Under the pieces are notes generated by a model. It made no database searches, was not told where the DNA came from, and worked only from the letters and a program-made list of their open reading frames with translations. Shown one piece after another: positions 1-8,710 of a stretch of DNA of 20,281 nucleotides. Origin of the DNA: Bacteroidetes bacterium 4572_112 (GTDB lineage Bacteria; Bacteroidota; Bacteroidia; Bacteroidales; UBA1556); contig NIUZ01000022.1 in NCBI GenBank assembly GCA_002254285.1, forward strand, positions 1-20,281, in the 5' to 3' direction. Within the stretch, counting starts at the first letter, position 1; every line of letters starts with the position of its first letter. A program made the translations under genes and the position numbers.

Positions 1-337
1 ACTGCACAAAATTAAAACATATTCAGTTTAACACCAAATTAATACCTAAACACGCCATATAAATCGTTTATATTTCCCTATTACTGCGTTAAAATTTATT
101 TCCATAGCTATACTTCGACATGCTCAGTACAGGCTTTTTTGCAAATAAATTTTGCCTTCTAATAGGAAAATATATTCCAATTTATTTATAGCGTATTTTG
201 ATACCAAATTGGTATAACTAATTATAAGGTCTATTGTTTATTATGACACCATCTACTATAAAATAGTTTGTCCGATTATTAAAGTTTATGAACCTTTAAT
301 AATTATATACAATATCGGTATTTATGAAAGAATAATC
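1..337. other. AT-rich intergenic stretch with dispersed-repeat fragments
   Basis: No convincing gene is visible. The stretch holds the palindrome ATACCAAATTGGTAT at 201-215, the fragment ACCAAATTAATACC at 33-46 and a TATGACAC-led segment at 242-264. All three have close relatives at 9518-9563 (see the repeat entry there). Around 112-134 there is a slightly GC-richer string containing CTTCGACATGCTCAGTACAG, which looks like intergenic repeat DNA rather than coding sequence. Confidence 0.5.
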
Positions 338-376
338 TAAAAAAATACCCACCTTTAATAATATAAGGTGGGTATT
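338..376 (-). terminator. Rho-independent terminator of the surface protein gene
   Basis: A perfect 12-bp stem (344-355 AATACCCACCTT paired with 365-376 AAGGTGGGTATT) encloses a 9-nt loop. On the minus strand it is followed directly by a run of T residues (A run at 339-345 on the plus strand). It lies 34 nt beyond the stop codon of the minus-strand surface protein at 410, so it is the 3' end of that transcript. Confidence 0.9.
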
Positions 377-409
377 ACAATTTAGTAGTAAATAATTATT
401 CACTACATA

Positions 410-3400
410 CTAATTAATGATAATTTTTTTAATAATAATTTCTGCACCTTGTTGTATTTTAAGTAAATATATTCCTTTTGCTAAATTAGAAATATCAAAT
501 AAAGCTAAATTAGAACCTCTATTACTTTTACGCAATTTATGCATAACAATACTTCCATTAGCATTAATAAGGTCGATTATTATATTACTTACCACATCAC
601 TCTCGTAGGAAATATATACATCCTTACTTGTTGGGTTAGGGAAAATATTTGTAACATTAAACTTATCGGCCTTTCTTTTAAGCGTTAATATATTTGATGT
701 ATTTAATTTACCATCAAAATCATGCGCCACAAGTTGGTAGTATGTTATATCAAAAGGACTATTATCATTAATAGAATAATTTCGTATTGTATTAGAATTA
801 CCCGCAGCTTTAATTTTTTCAATAACTTGGAAACCATCATTAGGATTATTTGATTTTTCAATGGTAAAATAATCCACATTCGACTCTGATGATGTTTGCC
901 AAATTATTTCATTATACGAAGACTGAATAACACCATAGAAAGCTATTAGCTCAATTGGAAGAGGATCACCACCATTATTTCCTGACATTCCGCCTCCACC
1001 ACCACTGAAATGTCCAACAACAAACTCTCCATAATGCTGCCCATTAAAAGTACCATGCTCCCAATTTGTTGTACTTGCCGCTCCATTGGAATATTGCCAA
1101 TATCCATCTGCATTATATGATGAGGCTACAGGAATATCTGTATGCCCTGATACCGGATTAATATCATAGGTGGCATCAATAGAATTCACCTTAAAGAAAT
1201 ATATATCGGTATGAGCTGTAGGAGCCGTTCCTGAATGTGCAGTAATTGAATCATTCACTGCATTATAATCATTATCAGTATAGTAAAACTTAACATTTAC
1301 TCCACTACTAGGTTCATTATCGGTATTTAGTTTCCAGTATCGATTAAAAACCCACCACCCATTAGCAGTGGTAACATAATTAGTACCTGTTTCAATTATA
1401 TGGGCAGCACCCACATTACCATTCACAAAAACACTAAATCCAGCATCACCAATATTACCAATTGCATTACTATTCTTTTTTACTGAAATAATAATTTTAT
1501 CATCAGAATAATCTGTCGAAGATCCATTATCGTTATAATAGTGAGTCCAATCAGACTTATCATCACATTGATATGTTGCTGATGTTTGCACACCATTGGT
1601 AGCAGGCACATCACCAACAGCAGATAATGCTAAGCCATATATTTCACCTGTAGCAGGAGATGTAGCTGCGCCAGCACCTTCAATTGTAGTTGTACCAGTT
1701 CCATAATTTGCTGACGTATTTGGACTAAAAGCACTATGCACCAATATATATGTAGTTCCTGTACTTAGGTTTACATTTGCTATTTGCGATTTTGCTATTC
1801 CATTATAATCATCATTTCCTGTTATCCAGTTTGTTAGTGGATTAGCAGGGTCAAAACTTGTACTATATAAATGAACATATCCATCGTAATTATATTCTGT
1901 AGTAATAGTATATAGGCCTGAAGTAGCTACTGTAAAGCTAAATTTATCGTAAAAGTATTTATTTGCTGTGGTATTGCCAGCTTCAGATAATCTAGAATAT
2001 GTAGGAGAGCATTTAGTGGTTTTAATATCGATTGTTGGCGACACTAATGTTGTCGTTGTAAAATTATACGGCCCTGTCCAATCAGAGGGTGTACCACCAC
2101 CACAATTATTTCTAACATAAAAATCATAGCTTGTATTAGCATCTAAACCAGAGTATGTATATGGGTTTGACGTAGTACTTACTGTTGCGGTACCTGCTGG
2201 TGCGAAGCCTTGCAATCCGATTTCAATATCCCAATTACTACCCGCATCATTTGTCCAACTAAGATCTGCTGAGGAACTACCAATATTTGCAGCTGATTGA
2301 TTTGTCGGTTGAGTACAGGTCACTACAGATATACTTAAATCATCGAATGTAATCCCATCATCAGGAGTTGAGTGGTCATCCTCTTGACTAAATCGTAATT
2401 GAAAAGAAGAACTTACCGTTTGCGAAGGCGTTGCATTTGCTAATGTAGCATCAATATCCAAGCTAGTAACAGTTGTATATACATTATCTGTTTTAGATTC
2501 TGGATTTAGGTCATAAATCTCTACCCACGAATCGGTATTACTTCCTCTAATAAGGATTTTATTAGCACTATTATTCTCATTATTATGATCAACATAACTA
2601 AACGATAATTCTAGCCCTGTTTCAGTAGTATAATTATCCATATTAATTGTAAGATCCAGATAGTTGGTATTATTTGTTCCACTGGCATCTACGTCTAAAG
2701 TAATGGCTCCACTGCCATTATTCATTTGCTCAGCAAAATCACCAAACCTAACTCTTCCTTGATCTAATGTTGTTGTTAAATCCCATTTATAAGTAGAACC
2801 ACAGAAAAGTGAAGCGTCATTTTTAACATAGCCATCACCCCCTTCAAAAGTTTCGTTATAAGGCAGTGTAATTGGACTAAGTGTACCACAACTTGTTGTA
2901 AAATAATTAGGTCCAACCCATTCTGATTCTTCACTACCACAATCTGAGCGTACATACCAATCATATTGAGTTCCTGAGTTCAATCCCGAGATAGTAGAAG
3001 GATTGCTGCTTACTGTTGATAATGTACCACTACCTCTTATGTAGCCATGGGGTCCATATTCAATGTTCCATTCGGTAGAACTTCCATTTTCTGACCAAGC
3101 AAGTTGAGCCGAATTAATAGTAATATTTGATACTGTTTGGTTTGATGGTGTAATGCACGACGATGTTAATATTACAATATTATCATAAGTAATTCCATCG
3201 GTTTGCGCAGGATAATTATCCTCTTGTCCTAGCTTTACTTGAAAAGTAGAACTCACTGTTTGTGATGGTGTTGCTGATGCTAGCAAATTATCAATATCAA
3301 TTCCTGTAACAAGATTAAAGGTATTATCATAAAAACTTTCTGGTATAATACTATAGGCTTCTGAGTTACCTCGTATCCAAACTTTATCTCCGGCATGGTT

Positions 3401-4378
3401 TTCATCAGAATGATCAGTCCAATCAAAAGAAAGATATAGTATTGTTGAAGACGTATAATTCGATAAATCCAATGTCAATATAGCTGCATTAACATTAATA
3501 CTTCCTGAGGGGTTTCTATCAAGGGTAATTGCCCCTGACCCGCCATTATTTGTGACTGCATTTGTACCCCAACTTACTCTTCCTTCATCTAATGAATGCT
3601 CAAAGTCCCAATGATAACTAGGAGCACAATATATAGCTCCTTCTGTAGATGTTACACCATTATTACTTTCCCAATCTTCGGTAAAAGGTAGTGTAGCAGC
3701 AGTACTAGTAGAACATGTCGTACTAAATGAATTTGGTCCTACCCAACTCGAGTAGCTTCCTCCTCCACACACAGAGCGTACATACCATTCGTACTGGGTT
3801 CCTGACGACAACGACCCTAAAGTATAAGATGTTGATGTCAAAGAAGTAACATTAGCAACACCACTTGGGGTAAATCCTGACACTCCATATTCAATCTCCC
3901 ACTGTGTTTCACTTGCCCCAGCAGTCCATGCTAAATCCACACTATTTGATAATGAATTACTAGAACTCTGACTTAAAGGATAATAGCAACCCAAAGCCTC
4001 ATCTACAGAAAAACCATCAATACATATATCACTAGAATAGCTAGAACCTGTAATTCCTTGAAAATTAAATATAACACTTGTATTAGGACTAATTGAAGAA
4101 ATATCAATAAATGCAGGATGCCAATTATTACCTTGATCTCCAGATTTTGACCATATTGATGACGACCAAGTAGAACCATTATCTGTTGAATAATAAATAT
4201 TCAAACTACCCATTACACTACCATACATATGATAAAAAAAGGATAATTCGGCAGAGCTTAAAGAAGATAAATCAAGCTCTGGACTATACATATTTGCTGT
4301 TTTATTATAACAGCTCGAAGCTTCTAAAAAAACATAGTTTCCAGATCCTGATTGGTCACTTGTCGGCCCGTTTCGCAT
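410..4378 (-). CDS. Secreted multidomain surface protein, C-terminal part (FN3 repeats, type IX sorting tail)
   Basis: This 1322-codon frame is the larger, downstream part of a gene whose 5' part lies at 4324-5340 in another frame. Residues 1-128 are the second half of a MAM-like jelly-roll domain. Three fibronectin type III modules (about 131-222, 409-497 and 688-776, each with a D/EWYVR-like strand) alternate with two homologous beta-rich domains (about 223-408 and 498-687) that share the block ATPSQTVSS-FQ---QED---DGIT. A pre-peptidase-like beta domain follows (about 779-905), then an uncharacterised domain (906-1125), a Gly-rich linker (1125-1137) and a Por secretion tail (about 1240-1322, with FPNPT and KGIYLLKI). 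Such tails direct proteins through the type IX system to the cell surface or medium in Bacteroidota. The function is inferred to be adhesion or matrix binding, and no catalytic domain is evident. The ATG at 4378 has no supporting signal and falls inside a domain, so it is probably not a genuine start. Confidence 0.8.
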   Translation of the reverse strand: MRNGPTSDQSGSGNYVFLEASSCYNKTANMYSPELDLSSLSSAELSFFYHMYGSVMGSLNIYYSTDNGSTWSSSIWSKSGDQGNNWHPAFIDISSISPNTSVIFNFQGITGSSYSSDICIDGFSVDEALGCYYPLSQSSSNSLSNSVDLAWTAGASETQWEIEYGVSGFTPSGVANVTSLTSTSYTLGSLSSGTQYEWYVRSVCGGGSYSSWVGPNSFSTTCSTSTAATLPFTEDWESNNGVTSTEGAIYCAPSYHWDFEHSLDEGRVSWGTNAVTNNGGSGAITLDRNPSGSINVNAAILTLDLSNYTSSTILYLSFDWTDHSDENHAGDKVWIRGNSEAYSIIPESFYDNTFNLVTGIDIDNLLASATPSQTVSSTFQVKLGQEDNYPAQTDGITYDNIVILTSSCITPSNQTVSNITINSAQLAWSENGSSTEWNIEYGPHGYIRGSGTLSTVSSNPSTISGLNSGTQYDWYVRSDCGSEESEWVGPNYFTTSCGTLSPITLPYNETFEGGDGYVKNDASLFCGSTYKWDLTTTLDQGRVRFGDFAEQMNNGSGAITLDVDASGTNNTNYLDLTINMDNYTTETGLELSFSYVDHNNENNSANKILIRGSNTDSWVEIYDLNPESKTDNVYTTVTSLDIDATLANATPSQTVSSSFQLRFSQEDDHSTPDDGITFDDLSISVVTCTQPTNQSAANIGSSSADLSWTNDAGSNWDIEIGLQGFAPAGTATVSTTSNPYTYSGLDANTSYDFYVRNNCGGGTPSDWTGPYNFTTTTLVSPTIDIKTTKCSPTYSRLSEAGNTTANKYFYDKFSFTVATSGLYTITTEYNYDGYVHLYSTSFDPANPLTNWITGNDDYNGIAKSQIANVNLSTGTTYILVHSAFSPNTSANYGTGTTTIEGAGAATSPATGEIYGLALSAVGDVPATNGVQTSATYQCDDKSDWTHYYNDNGSSTDYSDDKIIISVKKNSNAIGNIGDAGFSVFVNGNVGAAHIIETGTNYVTTANGWWVFNRYWKLNTDNEPSSGVNVKFYYTDNDYNAVNDSITAHSGTAPTAHTDIYFFKVNSIDATYDINPVSGHTDIPVASSYNADGYWQYSNGAASTTNWEHGTFNGQHYGEFVVGHFSGGGGGMSGNNGGDPLPIELIAFYGVIQSSYNEIIWQTSSESNVDYFTIEKSNNPNDGFQVIEKIKAAGNSNTIRNYSINDNSPFDITYYQLVAHDFDGKLNTSNILTLKRKADKFNVTNIFPNPTSKDVYISYESDVVSNIIIDLINANGSIVMHKLRKSNRGSNLALFDISNLAKGIYLLKIQQGAEIIIKKIIIN

Positions 4379-5340
4379 ACTACATTACCATTATTTGGTG
4401 TAGCAGCATCAAAGTCTTGAGTATAAGGCGCTGTTATACTGCCACATGCTGTTGCGAAATTTACCGGACCAGCATATTCACTTTTTACAGAACTTGAGTA
4501 TGATGAACGTACATACCAATCGTAATTTGTTTGTGATAATAAGCCCGTTATTGTATATTGAGTAGCTGAAATTCCCGTAACTACTGTTCCATTACCTATG
4601 GAAAAACCATTTATACCATATTCAATTTCCCAGCTTGTTGCACTACCATTCTCTGTCCAATTTAAAGTAGCACTTGACGAGTTTATATTACTCGTTGAAA
4701 GTCCTGAAGGTTTCGCTGGTTCTACAACCACTTGATCTATTGCAATATCTCCAGCAAAATCAGTAGCAGTACTACCTGAAAATCTAATACGCACATCAGT
4801 ATCTGTTGTATATGCCGATAAATCCACAGTAGCAAGGTTCCATGCATTACCTTGATCTCCACTCAAAGTCCATATACTTGCGGACCAATTACTACCATTA
4901 TCTATAGAAACCTCTATACTTAATGTGCCAATATTTGCTCCATACATATGATAATAGAATAATAATTGTGGGTCTGAAACTACACTTAAATTCATATCAG
5001 GCATACTAATTCTGCCAGTATTACTAAAGCATGAAGAAGCCTCTATGTACAAATAATTACCACTACCACCATATCCATTACTCGGTCCTGTATTACTTGA
5101 TGCTGTAGCTCCTGAATATACATTCCAATCAAAATCGTCTCCAGTAATATTGGACCACCCATCAGACAAACTAACAGAGCCATCACTTGTACAATTGTAA
5201 GCAGCGGTATTTGTTGTCCATGAATCAAAGTCTGTTTTATGAGGATAATTAGTTATTTGTGAAAAACTAATTGAACTAAAACTAAAAAAAATAATGATTG
5301 ATAATAGTCTTTTAGAAATTAGGGATATACGTTTAGTCAT
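4324..5340 (-). CDS. Secreted multidomain surface protein, N-terminal part (signal peptide, MAM-like, FN3)
   Basis: This is a 338-codon frame with a Sec signal peptide at residues 1-28 (basic MTKRISLISKR, hydrophobic core, cleavage after SFSQ). A MAM-like jelly-roll domain spans about 30-208, with DDFDWNVYSG, GSGNYLYIEASSC and a FYYHMYG strand. A fibronectin III module follows (about 211-298, with YDWYVRSS). A second MAM-like domain then begins (TAPYTQDFDAATPNNGN) and the frame is lost after residue 322, ending 16 residues later at TAG. The next frame (from 4378) resumes with NGPTSDQSGSGNYVFLEASS, matching first-domain residues 84-104. The two frames are therefore one gene interrupted by an out-of-frame loss of roughly 33 codons. 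It may be a true pseudogene or an assembly error. Export and the first two domains could still be expressed. Confidence 0.8.
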   Translation of the reverse strand: MTKRISLISKRLLSIIIFFSFSSISFSQITNYPHKTDFDSWTTNTAAYNCTSDGSVSLSDGWSNITGDDFDWNVYSGATASSNTGPSNGYGGSGNYLYIEASSCFSNTGRISMPDMNLSVVSDPQLLFYYHMYGANIGTLSIEVSIDNGSNWSASIWTLSGDQGNAWNLATVDLSAYTTDTDVRIRFSGSTATDFAGDIAIDQVVVEPAKPSGLSTSNINSSSATLNWTENGSATSWEIEYGINGFSIGNGTVVTGISATQYTITGLLSQTNYDWYVRSSYSSSVKSEYAGPVNFATACGSITAPYTQDFDAATPNNGNVVCETGRQVTNQDLETMFF

Positions 5341-5527
5341 CTTTATTGTTTTTTTGTAATTATTTTTATTCAGATACGAGCATTAAGAAATATGCTTGCT
5401 ATAAGTAGCAATACAATATTTCTCACATCAACAAATTCATTGTGATTTGAGCAATACTAAAGAAACCAATTTTATATTAATTAAAATATAAACTGTGTTA
5501 TAGAATATTTAATCTAATTAATGAAAA

Positions 5528-5535
5528 CAAATATA
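5528..5535 (-). promoter_or_regulatory. Candidate -7 box of the surface protein gene
   Basis: On the minus strand this reads TATATTTG, an exact match to the Bacteroidota -7 consensus TAnnTTTG. A TTG lies about 20 nt upstream (near 5556-5558). It would give a leader of about 180 nt. In such AT-rich DNA this match can occur by chance. Confidence 0.3.
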
Positions 5536-5793
5536 ATATTATTAGAACCTTAAATCAAGGCTTTTAATAATATTCATAAAAAAAAGTCTATATCTGTCTT
5601 TTTTTAACAATTTTTAATAATAATCAACTAGCAACATCTCTTTTAGAAGAACATATAAAGGTAATTACTTATAATAATTAATAAGGTCATTATATTAGGA
5701 TAACAATTCTCTACAATATCATAAATTATCTAAAAAAACCTACAAAAGCTTTCTCTACGCAAATAAAAGATAACTTTCTTATGTATTTTTCTG

Positions 5794-5801
5794 TATTTTC
5801 G
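5794..5801 (+). promoter_or_regulatory. Candidate -7 box of the protease-cysH operon
   Basis: TATTTTCG, one base from TAnnTTTG, sits 50 nt before the protease start codon. A TTTC is found about 17 nt upstream instead of a clean -33 TTTG. It is the best-placed promoter-like match, but it is weak. Confidence 0.3.
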
Positions 5802-5851
5802 CTTCTTGTATTTCTATGAATCTATAGGATTATTAAATTATTAAATACACT

Positions 5852-7954
5852 ATGCAAAAAAGAATCATACAATTTTTCGTATTACTATTGCCATTAGGAT
5901 TAATAGCCGCTTATAAACACTACTCCGAACAGCAAAAAGATAAAGAAAAAATAATCACCGAACTAGTAATCAATGGGCTTCAATTTGCTCATTATCAAGA
6001 AAATAAAATTGATGACGAATTTTCTAAAAAAGTATATAAATCTTACCTAGAAAGAATAGATTATACTAAGAAATTCTTACTAAAAGCTGATATTGATAAA
6101 CTGCATAAATACGAAACTCTTATTGATGATGAATTACGCCAGCTGAACTCAACTTTCTTAGATTTATCGAATGATATTATTACACAGCGAATAAAAGATG
6201 CTGAGGAGTATTATGTAGAGATTCTTGCTGAGCCTTTCGACTTTACCATAGACGAAGATATTGAACTCGACGACGAAAAGAATGATTATGCTGAAAGCAC
6301 TAATGCTTTGAAAAGTACTTGGCGCAAGGCATTAAAATATCAAGTAATGATTGAGCTAAAAACTAAGCTCGAAATTCAAGAAAAAGCTCAAGAGAAAAAA
6401 GACACTTCAGTAGTTATAAAAACTTATGCCGAGCTTGAGAAAGCTGCACGTACTAAGGTTGAAAAACGAAATAAAGATTACTTTAGAAGACTAAATCAAC
6501 AAGAGCGTACTGATAGATACAACCTGTATATGAATTCTATATCTCTAGCTTTTGACCCACATACAAACTATTTCCCTCCAAAGAATAAAGAGGATTTTGA
6601 TATTTCTATGAGTGGTCAATTGGAAGGAATTGGAGCTACATTACAAGAGAAAGACGGCTTTATAAAAGTAGTAAATATTGTTCCTGGAAGCCCATCATAT
6701 AAGCAAGGCGACCTAAAGGTAAACGACCTAATTCTGAAAGTAGCACAGGGCGATAGCCTACCACTTGACATAGTGGGAATGCGCTTAGACAAAGCTGTGC
6801 GTTTTATTAGAGGTGCTAAAGGTACAACGGTAAAACTTACTGTAAAGAAGGTTGATGGTTCGATCGTAGTAATTGCTATCGTCAGAGATATTGTAATTAT
6901 TGAAGAAACTTATGCTAAATCAGTTATTGTAAAAGAACCTAAGTCAAATAAACGTATTGGATATATTTATCTTCCTTCATTTTATGTAAATTTCAACGCT
7001 AAAGATGGTGGCAGAAGAAGTGCTGATGATGTACTAAAAGAAATTAACAAACTTAAAAAAGAGAATGTTGACGCTCTAATTATTGACCTTAGAAATGATG
7101 GTGGTGGATCATTAAGTGATGTTGTGAAAATGGCAGGATACTTTATCCCTCAAGGACCAATTGTACAAGTAAAACAGAAAAAAGGTGAAGCTAAGCAGCT
7201 TTCGGATACTGATCCAAGGGTTCAGTATGAAGGCCCTGTGGCTGTAATGGTAAACTCTAATAGTGCTTCTGCATCAGAGATTTTTGCTGCAGCATTGCAA
7301 GATTATGACCGTGCTGTAATTATTGGCGGCAAACAAACTTTCGGAAAAGGTACTGTACAACGCTTTATCAATCTTGATGATATTGTTAGTGGCAAAGCTG
7401 ATAAATATAAACCATTTGGAGCATTGAAACTTACTTTCCAAAAGTTCTACAGAATATCTGGTGGATCAACTCAACTTAAAGGTGTAGAGCCTGATGTTGT
7501 ACTTCCTGACAACTATATGTATATTGAATATGGTGAAGCAGAAATGGATTACCGACTTCCTTATGACGAAATTCCTGCTGCTACTTATGTAAAATCTGAC
7601 GACCTAGCTAAGCGTAAAAATATTATAAAAGCTAGCAAAAAGCGTATTAGCAAGAACAAAACTTTTGATTTGATTGAGCAACAAGCAAAATCAATTAAGA
7701 AGCATCGTAATGACACTAAAGTTAGCCTTAATTTAGAAACATATAAAAAGTATGAAGCTGAGCGTAAGGAAGAAAGTAATCTATTCAAAGACTTATATGA
7801 AGATACAACATTGGTATTAGTAAGCCCATTGGCTGCTGACTGGCAATTTATTGAAAAGGACAGCACTAAGCTTGAATCAGCTAAGAAATGGCATAAGAAA
7901 CTTATGTCTGACCCTTATTTATTAGAGAGTATTAAAGTAGTAGAAAGTTTATAA
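5852..7954 (+). CDS. prc: Tail-specific carboxy-terminal processing protease (S41 family, Prc/Tsp type)
   Basis: This is a 700-residue periplasmic serine protease that degrades or trims proteins from exposed C-termini. Residues 1-24 form an uncleaved or cleavable hydrophobic N-terminus (basic MQKR, then FFVLLLPLGLIAAY). An alpha-helical N-terminal region of the Tsp type follows (about 30-240), then a PDZ domain (about 248-345, GIGATLQEKDGFIKVVNIVPGS) and the S41 catalytic domain (about 360-560). The catalytic pair is Ser473, in NSNSASASEIFAAALQDYDRA, and Lys499, in TFGKGTVQ. Alignment with E. coli Prc, where Ser430 and Lys455 are 25 apart, shows one extra residue here. The C-terminal helical region (about 580-700) is also typical of Prc, and the total length is close to the usual 680-710. 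No Shine-Dalgarno is visible, as is normal for the phylum. cysH starts 2 nt after the stop, so the two are probably co-transcribed. Confidence 0.93.
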   Translation: MQKRIIQFFVLLLPLGLIAAYKHYSEQQKDKEKIITELVINGLQFAHYQENKIDDEFSKKVYKSYLERIDYTKKFLLKADIDKLHKYETLIDDELRQLNSTFLDLSNDIITQRIKDAEEYYVEILAEPFDFTIDEDIELDDEKNDYAESTNALKSTWRKALKYQVMIELKTKLEIQEKAQEKKDTSVVIKTYAELEKAARTKVEKRNKDYFRRLNQQERTDRYNLYMNSISLAFDPHTNYFPPKNKEDFDISMSGQLEGIGATLQEKDGFIKVVNIVPGSPSYKQGDLKVNDLILKVAQGDSLPLDIVGMRLDKAVRFIRGAKGTTVKLTVKKVDGSIVVIAIVRDIVIIEETYAKSVIVKEPKSNKRIGYIYLPSFYVNFNAKDGGRRSADDVLKEINKLKKENVDALIIDLRNDGGGSLSDVVKMAGYFIPQGPIVQVKQKKGEAKQLSDTDPRVQYEGPVAVMVNSNSASASEIFAAALQDYDRAVIIGGKQTFGKGTVQRFINLDDIVSGKADKYKPFGALKLTFQKFYRISGGSTQLKGVEPDVVLPDNYMYIEYGEAEMDYRLPYDEIPAATYVKSDDLAKRKNIIKASKKRISKNKTFDLIEQQAKSIKKHRNDTKVSLNLETYKKYEAERKEESNLFKDLYEDTTLVLVSPLAADWQFIEKDSTKLESAKKWHKKLMSDPYLLESIKVVESL

Positions 7955-7956
7955 TT

Positions 7957-8664
7957 ATGGAGTTTGTAAAAGAGAATATTAATGCTATAAACGATTTGCT
8001 AAAAGGTAAATCGGCATTTGAAATAATTACTTATTTTAATGATGAGCTAGGTGATAAAATAACTTTCGGTACTAGCTTAGGAGCCGAGGATCAAGTAATA
8101 ACACAAATGTTGGCATCCATAAACTCTATGGTACCGATATTCACTCTTGATACTGGCAGACTATTCCCTCAAACTTACGATTTGATTGATAGTACCTCTA
8201 CCAAATATAAGATTATAATAAAGCCCTACTCACCTGTAAATACAGAGGTAGAAACTATGGTTGTGGAAAATGGGATGAACCTGTTTTTCAAATCCATTGA
8301 GCTACGCAAGCACTGTTGCCAAGTACGTAAATTACGCCCACTGAAACGAGCATTAGAAGGTCGCAGCGCATGGTTTACTGGTCTAAGACGTAGTCAATCG
8401 ATTACTCGTGTGGACATGCAAATTGTGGAATGGGACGAAAACAGTAATATGCTTAAAGTTAACCCACTAATGGAATGGAGTGAGGATGATGTTTGGGACT
8501 ATATAAAGGCTCATGGCATACCATATAATCCATTACATGACCAAGATTATCCAAGCATAGGTTGTCAACCTTGTACGCGTGCAATTATGCCTGGTGAGGA
8601 TGTTCGTGCTGGACGATGGTCGTGGGAAAATCCCGATACTCGTGAGTGTGGATTGCATAAATAA
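7957..8664 (+). CDS. cysH: Assimilatory sulfonucleotide reductase with 4Fe-4S cluster (APS/PAPS reductase)
   Basis: This cytoplasmic enzyme reduces adenylyl sulfate (or its 3'-phosphorylated form) to sulfite, using thioredoxin or similar as donor, in assimilatory sulfate reduction. The 235-residue protein has the full fold: an ATP-pyrophosphatase-like core with TSLGAEDQVI and FTLDTGRLFPQTY, then RKHCCQVRK (Cys120, Cys121) and GCQPCTRA (Cys203, Cys206), which together form the CC/CxxC ligand set of the 4Fe-4S cluster. The C-terminal ECGLHK carries the catalytic Cys231. The cluster motif places it with APS reductases rather than the cluster-free E. coli PAPS reductase, though dual-specificity enzymes also have it. 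Other sulfate-assimilation genes (cysD, cysN, cysI) are not in the window. It follows the protease by 2 nt, and its stop codon lies inside the 50-nt palindrome. Confidence 0.95.
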   Translation: MEFVKENINAINDLLKGKSAFEIITYFNDELGDKITFGTSLGAEDQVITQMLASINSMVPIFTLDTGRLFPQTYDLIDSTSTKYKIIIKPYSPVNTEVETMVVENGMNLFFKSIELRKHCCQVRKLRPLKRALEGRSAWFTGLRRSQSITRVDMQIVEWDENSNMLKVNPLMEWSEDDVWDYIKAHGIPYNPLHDQDYPSIGCQPCTRAIMPGEDVRAGRWSWENPDTRECGLHK

Positions 8665-8710
8665 AATTCAAGTAAGTTAAATTCATGAATTTAACTTACT
8701 TGAATTTTAT
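8661..8710. terminator. Bidirectional terminator: perfect 50-nt palindrome between convergent genes
   Basis: Each base from 8661 to 8685 pairs with its mirror from 8686 to 8710: 25 bp per arm and no spacer (arm core AAAATTCAAGTAAGTTAAAT). The cysH stop codon (8662-8664) lies in the left arm, and the minus-strand stop codon begins right after the right arm (8711-8713). In RNA it would form a long hairpin ending in U-rich sequence on both strands, which fits a shared terminator for the convergent transcripts. Confidence 0.85.

Larger units (their letters stand above)
5341..5851. other. Divergent intergenic region between surface protein and protease genes
   Basis: About 510 bp of very AT-rich DNA separate two divergent genes. 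I see no gene in it. It contains an all-AT inverted repeat (5471-5478 with 5485-5492) and candidate promoter boxes for both directions, listed separately. The length leaves room for long leaders on either side. Confidence 0.5.

Noticed and set aside
417..608. Plus-strand open frames opposite the surface protein (417-608, 4186-4497) and similar short frames opposite fabF and the KamA-like gene
   Set aside because: They lie antisense to well-supported coding sequence, have no recognisable domains or start signals, and look like shadows.
4324..4420. Programmed ribosomal frameshift joining the two surface-protein frames
   Set aside because: There is no slippery heptamer or following structure, and about 33 conserved residues are absent at the junction, so shifting frame would not restore the domain.
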